Of a stretch of DNA of 64,000 nucleotides, positions 61,982-64,000 are shown piece after piece. The stretch is taken from assembly GCA_900104855.1 (NCBI GenBank), contig FNSS01000002.1, forward strand, positions 62,001-126,000, given 5' to 3'. The position numbers and the translations under genes are program-made. Every line of letters starts with the position of its first letter. Position 1 is the stretch's first letter. Origin of the DNA: Rhizobiales bacterium GAS188. GTDB lineage: Bacteria > Pseudomonadota > Alphaproteobacteria > Rhizobiales > Beijerinckiaceae. A model generated the notes under the pieces. The model was not told the DNA's origin. It did not search any database and saw nothing but the letters and a program-made list of their open reading frames with translations.

Positions 61982-62562
61982 GGTGGATCTCCGTGATTTG
62001 GCGGTATCGGCCCGGCCCCTTTGGACCAGCCCTATGACTCGAGCGCCGCCAGAAGCGGGCCCGCTCCGGACACGCACGGTGCCCGGCGCACTCAGTGTGC
62101 TTAACGCTCTCCTCGTAATTGGGGAGGACACCAAAAAAATTCAAGTTCGACGGGACTGAGGCGACAATCGATACCAAAGCGCCTGGCCCGAATGTCTCCG
62201 CCACTATCCGCCGCTTCTCCTCCGGCGACCACTGCCGGCGGCGCCGACGATCACCTCGGCCCGCAGTTTGCCCCTCTCGCTCCAAGACCAACATCAGCGT
62301 TCGTGTCCATCAGCGCCTTCGTGGACACGATCATCGCGCCAACACTTCGCACCAACTATCGCAAAACACTCGGCGTCCGCCAGACGGTCCTCACCGGAGG
62401 GATACGCGTAACCATCCGGTGAGAACCGCGGCGGGGCTTATGTCCGACGGCGGAACAGCAACGGCTCACGCGACGAGTTTGGCCGAGGCTGCAGCCATCA
62501 AGACGTCAGCGAGGGCCGAGCGAAATCCATTTCGTCAAATATGGGGTGGATAACCGTGGCTC
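61982..62562. other. gap without a supported gene
   Basis: The first 50 bp is the homologous leader shared with the region upstream of 40308. Beyond that no gene is seen. Confidence 0.45.
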
Positions 62563-63454
62563 TCAGCTTGATTGAGAGGCGAAAGGTGGCTGCTCCGAGA
62601 ACGTCTCGTCCATCCGAGCGTCCCACAGCCGAACACCTCCTGTGATCCCTGCACTATTCGTGACAACCTGCACGTTCGCGGGGAGCGATGCCTTTATGTG
62701 CCGGGCGTTGCCGCCGCCGATGTAGAGGAGGTCATAGTTCACGACAGTCGTCATGATCTCGACGACCTTGAGCATCCGCCTGCTCCAGCGCTTTTTGCCG
62801 ACCTTTTCGAGCGCGGCGTTTCCGACAAAGTCGTTGTAGGTCTTGTCCTTGCGGAGCGGATGACGGCTCATTTCCATGTGCGGTGCCAGGCGCCCGTTGT
62901 GGAACAGCGCGAAGCCCATGCCTGTGCCCAGGGTTAGGACGCATTCGAGGCCTGATCCCTTGATCACACCGAGCCCTTGAACGCTGGCGTCGTTGAGAAT
63001 GCGTACGGGCTTGCCCAGTAGAGCCGTCATCGCCGCACCCATGTCGAATCCATTCCAGCCGTGAGGGCTGAGCGTTGGCGCGGTCGATATGACACTTCCC
63101 CGCACGACGCCTGGGAAACCGATCGAGACGCGATCGAATCGACCGAGAGAATGGACCAACTTTCCCAACGTGTCGGCAACCGAAATCGGGGTAGCAGGGC
63201 TCGGCGTCTTCGCACGCCCTTCGACGCCCTGCATGGCGCCGGCGTAGTCGAGGACCGCCGCCCTTCAAGTGGCTACCACCGATATCGATGCCCAGCGTTA
63301 ACACTCCGGTTTTTGAGGGTATTTGGCTTTCGGCCGCGTCCAATTCGCGAATGGCGTGCTCCCATTGAGCCTGATCGCGCCCCTCAGGGCGACCTTCTCG
63401 CTTCCAAATTTCATATGCCCGAGCGCTGATCCGTGCCTGTCTATCATTGCTCAT
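62563..63454 (-). pseudogene. DUF2934-ROK/polyphosphate-glucokinase-type kinase, frameshifted
   Basis: ATG at 63454: a DUF2934-like segment (RISARAYEIWKREGRPEGRD), then the ROK nucleotide-binding start LTLGIDIGGSHLKG. One extra G near 63265 shifts the frame; with it removed, AVLDYAGAMQGVEGRAKTPS continues through VSIGFPGVVRGSV, LNDASVQGLGVI, LTLGTGMGFALF and YIGGGNARHIKAS. It resembles polyphosphate glucokinases. The join of DUF2934 to the kinase is unusual. Confidence 0.75.
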
Positions 63455-63682
63455 TCAAGCCTACTCCGAGGAGCCGCGATCAGCCCCGCTCGTCACTCGA
63501 CCACATCGGCCGTGAAGTGCCGCATGGAATTGTTACATACTGCGGGAAATCACGGCCGGTCTCAATAAGCGCGACATCCCAACTGCTCGCGGCGGAATTT
63601 GGTCGGTCGTGCAGGTGACCCACTACCCTACACCTCTCGCCGCTATGAAGGAGGCGCTTTGTGCGTTCAGGGGTGCGATTTG
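63455..63682. other. gap, upstream region of the last small gene
   Basis: No gene seen; the end probably holds the promoter of the gene at 63683. Confidence 0.4.
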
Positions 63683-63916
63683 ATGGCTTACGAATTCACG
63701 ATCGAGAGGCAAACCAGGGGGTGGATCGAGGTGCGCCATGTCCGTGAAGGCCACCTCTACCGCTTCCCGATCATTGAGGGTCAGCACGTCAGCCGGAAGC
63801 TGGCCGACGGCCCCAGAAGCGACAACAAGGATGCCAAGCGCGAAAGCGCATTCTATGCCTTACAGGCTCGCGTGTTTGCCGAGCGCGAGGCCAGGAAGGC
63901 GGACCTCATCGATTGA
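63683..63916 (+). CDS. small protein of the FAEREARKADLID-tail family, member 6
   Basis: 77 residues (MAYEFTIERQT). VRHVREGHLYRFPIIE occupies the first half and the tail is FAEREARKADLID, identical to members 1 and 5, although 27-34 kb away from them. It shows the family is dispersed, not only tandem. Unknown function. Confidence 0.75.
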   Translation: MAYEFTIERQTRGWIEVRHVREGHLYRFPIIEGQHVSRKLADGPRSDNKDAKRESAFYALQARVFAEREARKADLID

Positions 63917-64000
63917 AAGGCGCGTGAACGCAGGCTACGGATCCACCGCTGTGACAGCGCGTCAGCTCAGCGGGCTGTGGCCCGAATCCCCACCAAGAGC

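Overview
The window looks like chromosome of an alphaproteobacterium of the Bradyrhizobium/Nitrobacteraceae type. This is inferred from its high GC content, dense short-spaced operons, DUF2934 and short Rhizobiales-style hypothetical proteins, and IS families common in these genomes. No rRNA, tRNA or CRISPR array was seen.

Bases 1 to about 21,100 form one intact catabolic locus in several operons. A LysR regulator faces a leftward operon: ferredoxin reductase, CaiB CoA-transferase, acyl-CoA dehydrogenase, Rieske ferredoxin, and two tandem ACMSD-like amidohydrolases, one of which has lost its metal ligands. From a shared intergenic region a rightward operon carries an acetyl-CoA hydrolase/transferase-like protein, an alpha/beta hydrolase, two CitE/HpcH-type lyases around an MmgE/PrpD protein, a double-hotdog MaoC dehydratase and two SDRs. 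A second leftward block encodes an MHS-type transporter, a VOC protein, a crotonase-fold enzyme, a [2Fe-2S] ferredoxin, a cytochrome P450 and an SDR. The crotonase carries the Trp, two His and Asp pattern I recall from 6-oxocamphor hydrolase. The simplest reading is that the P450 system hydroxylates a cyclic substrate, an SDR makes a beta-diketone, the crotonase cleaves the ring by a retro-Claisen step, and the CoA enzymes degrade the open acid. The substrate (a bicyclic monoterpenoid such as camphor, or an analogue) is inferred.

Bases 21,100 to 64,000 are accessory DNA rich in relics. They hold complete or nearly complete IS6, IS256, IS5 and ISKra4-type elements, fragments of IS630, ISL3 and other transposases, and two copies of a 196-bp MITE-like repeat 36.6 kb apart, one ending an integrase pseudogene. 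Broken genes include four adenylate cyclase pieces, a GMC oxidoreductase, an SDR, a ROK kinase and a zinc-ribbon methyltransferase, many by single-base shifts.

Apparently intact cargo includes a stand-alone LigD-type ATP-dependent ligase, an XRE protein with an RNA-polymerase alpha-CTD-like tail, a VirB1-like/SNase-like exported-protein operon, a membrane GTPase pair, a LuxR-type regulator, and many tiny proteins. The most distinctive tiny-protein family ends in the near-invariant tail FAEREARKADLID and occurs at least six times (intact, truncated or broken). A second small family, secreted glycine-rich peptides with a 19-residue repeat, occurs twice in inverted orientation. Two families of short intergenic hairpins are scattered among the small genes.
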